Of a DNA stretch of 64,000 nt, positions 63,762 through 64,000 are shown in pieces (position 1 is the first letter of the stretch; each line of letters opens with the position of its first letter). The position numbers and the translations under genes are program-made. Origin of the DNA: Henriciella algicola (GTDB taxonomy: Bacteria; Pseudomonadota; Alphaproteobacteria; Caulobacterales; Hyphomonadaceae); the NCBI RefSeq assembly GCF_003576245.1, contig NZ_QWGA01000003.1:434001-498000 (forward strand). Direction: 5' to 3'. The notes below the pieces were generated by a model. That model made no database searches. It was given only the letters and a program-made list of their open reading frames with translations, and was not told where the DNA came from.

Positions 63762-64000
<239 letters not shown>

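Overview
The window is high-GC, gene-dense bacterial chromosome. It most resembles an alphaproteobacterium of the stalked/dimorphic lineage (Hyphomonadaceae, Maricaulales or Caulobacterales). This placement is an inference from gcrA (cell-cycle regulator restricted to Alphaproteobacteria), a TipF-like flagellar EAL protein, DUF3035 and DUF2093 proteins, the ribF-ileS-lspA-DUF3035-M16-M16 gene order, a LexA-like box of the alphaproteobacterial type before recA, and many secreted peptidase lipoproteins. I see no rRNA, tRNA, CRISPR array, transposase or prophage. Most of the window is core chromosome with small accessory cassettes.

Layout. 1-5.1 kb: the 5' part of gcrA, an unpaired ABC-2 permease, a small AT-rich lipoprotein, the ABC-F ATPase Uup and a PAN-domain exported protein. 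5.1-18.1 kb: bolA, purL and purQ, interrupted by exported peptidases (M28, M2), a glutamate-tailed lipoprotein, a two-gene DUF2945 cassette, a Tat-exported FAD oxidoreductase, a DUF3089 hydrolase, an acetyltransferase and a DUF418 membrane protein. 18.2-24.1 kb: an entericidin-like peptide, trhO, a GST, alaS and recA with a LexA-like box. 24.2-34.8 kb: exported proteins, an M23 peptidase, an SDR, dodecin, a cupin whose ribosome-binding site lies in a hairpin, quinone oxidoreductase, rnhB, an acyl-CoA synthetase, an alpha/beta hydrolase with an OmpA-like tail, and ttcA. 34.8-36.0 kb: a three-gene XRE/membrane-protein cassette behind an AT-rich inverted repeat. 36.1-45.0 kb: sorbosone-dehydrogenase-like protein, trypsin-like protease, amidohydrolase, YaiI, methyltransferase, FMN alpha-hydroxyacid dehydrogenase and an outer-membrane channel. 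45.2-59.3 kb: a minus-strand housekeeping block (HAD, mutL, two M16 subunits, DUF3035, lspA, ileS, YbjN, ribF, MaoC, HAD, tipF). 59.5-64 kb: a possible structured small RNA, an RNase Z-like lipoprotein without its metal ligands, a FAH-family enzyme, a GmrSD-type DUF262/DUF1524 protein, a lipoprotein and the start of a prolyl aminopeptidase.

The least explained signals are: (i) a ~123-bp repeat present three times in the same orientation, with conserved hairpins around a variable centre; (ii) a three-hairpin, T-tailed element at 59507-59583; (iii) a terminator-like hairpin whose 3' arm is the Shine-Dalgarno sequence of the next gene (27436-27486); (iv) the XRE cassette with its 18-bp inverted arms. 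Function calls are by recognition of motifs and family resemblance. No search was run, and start codons were adjusted by ribosome-binding site and family length.
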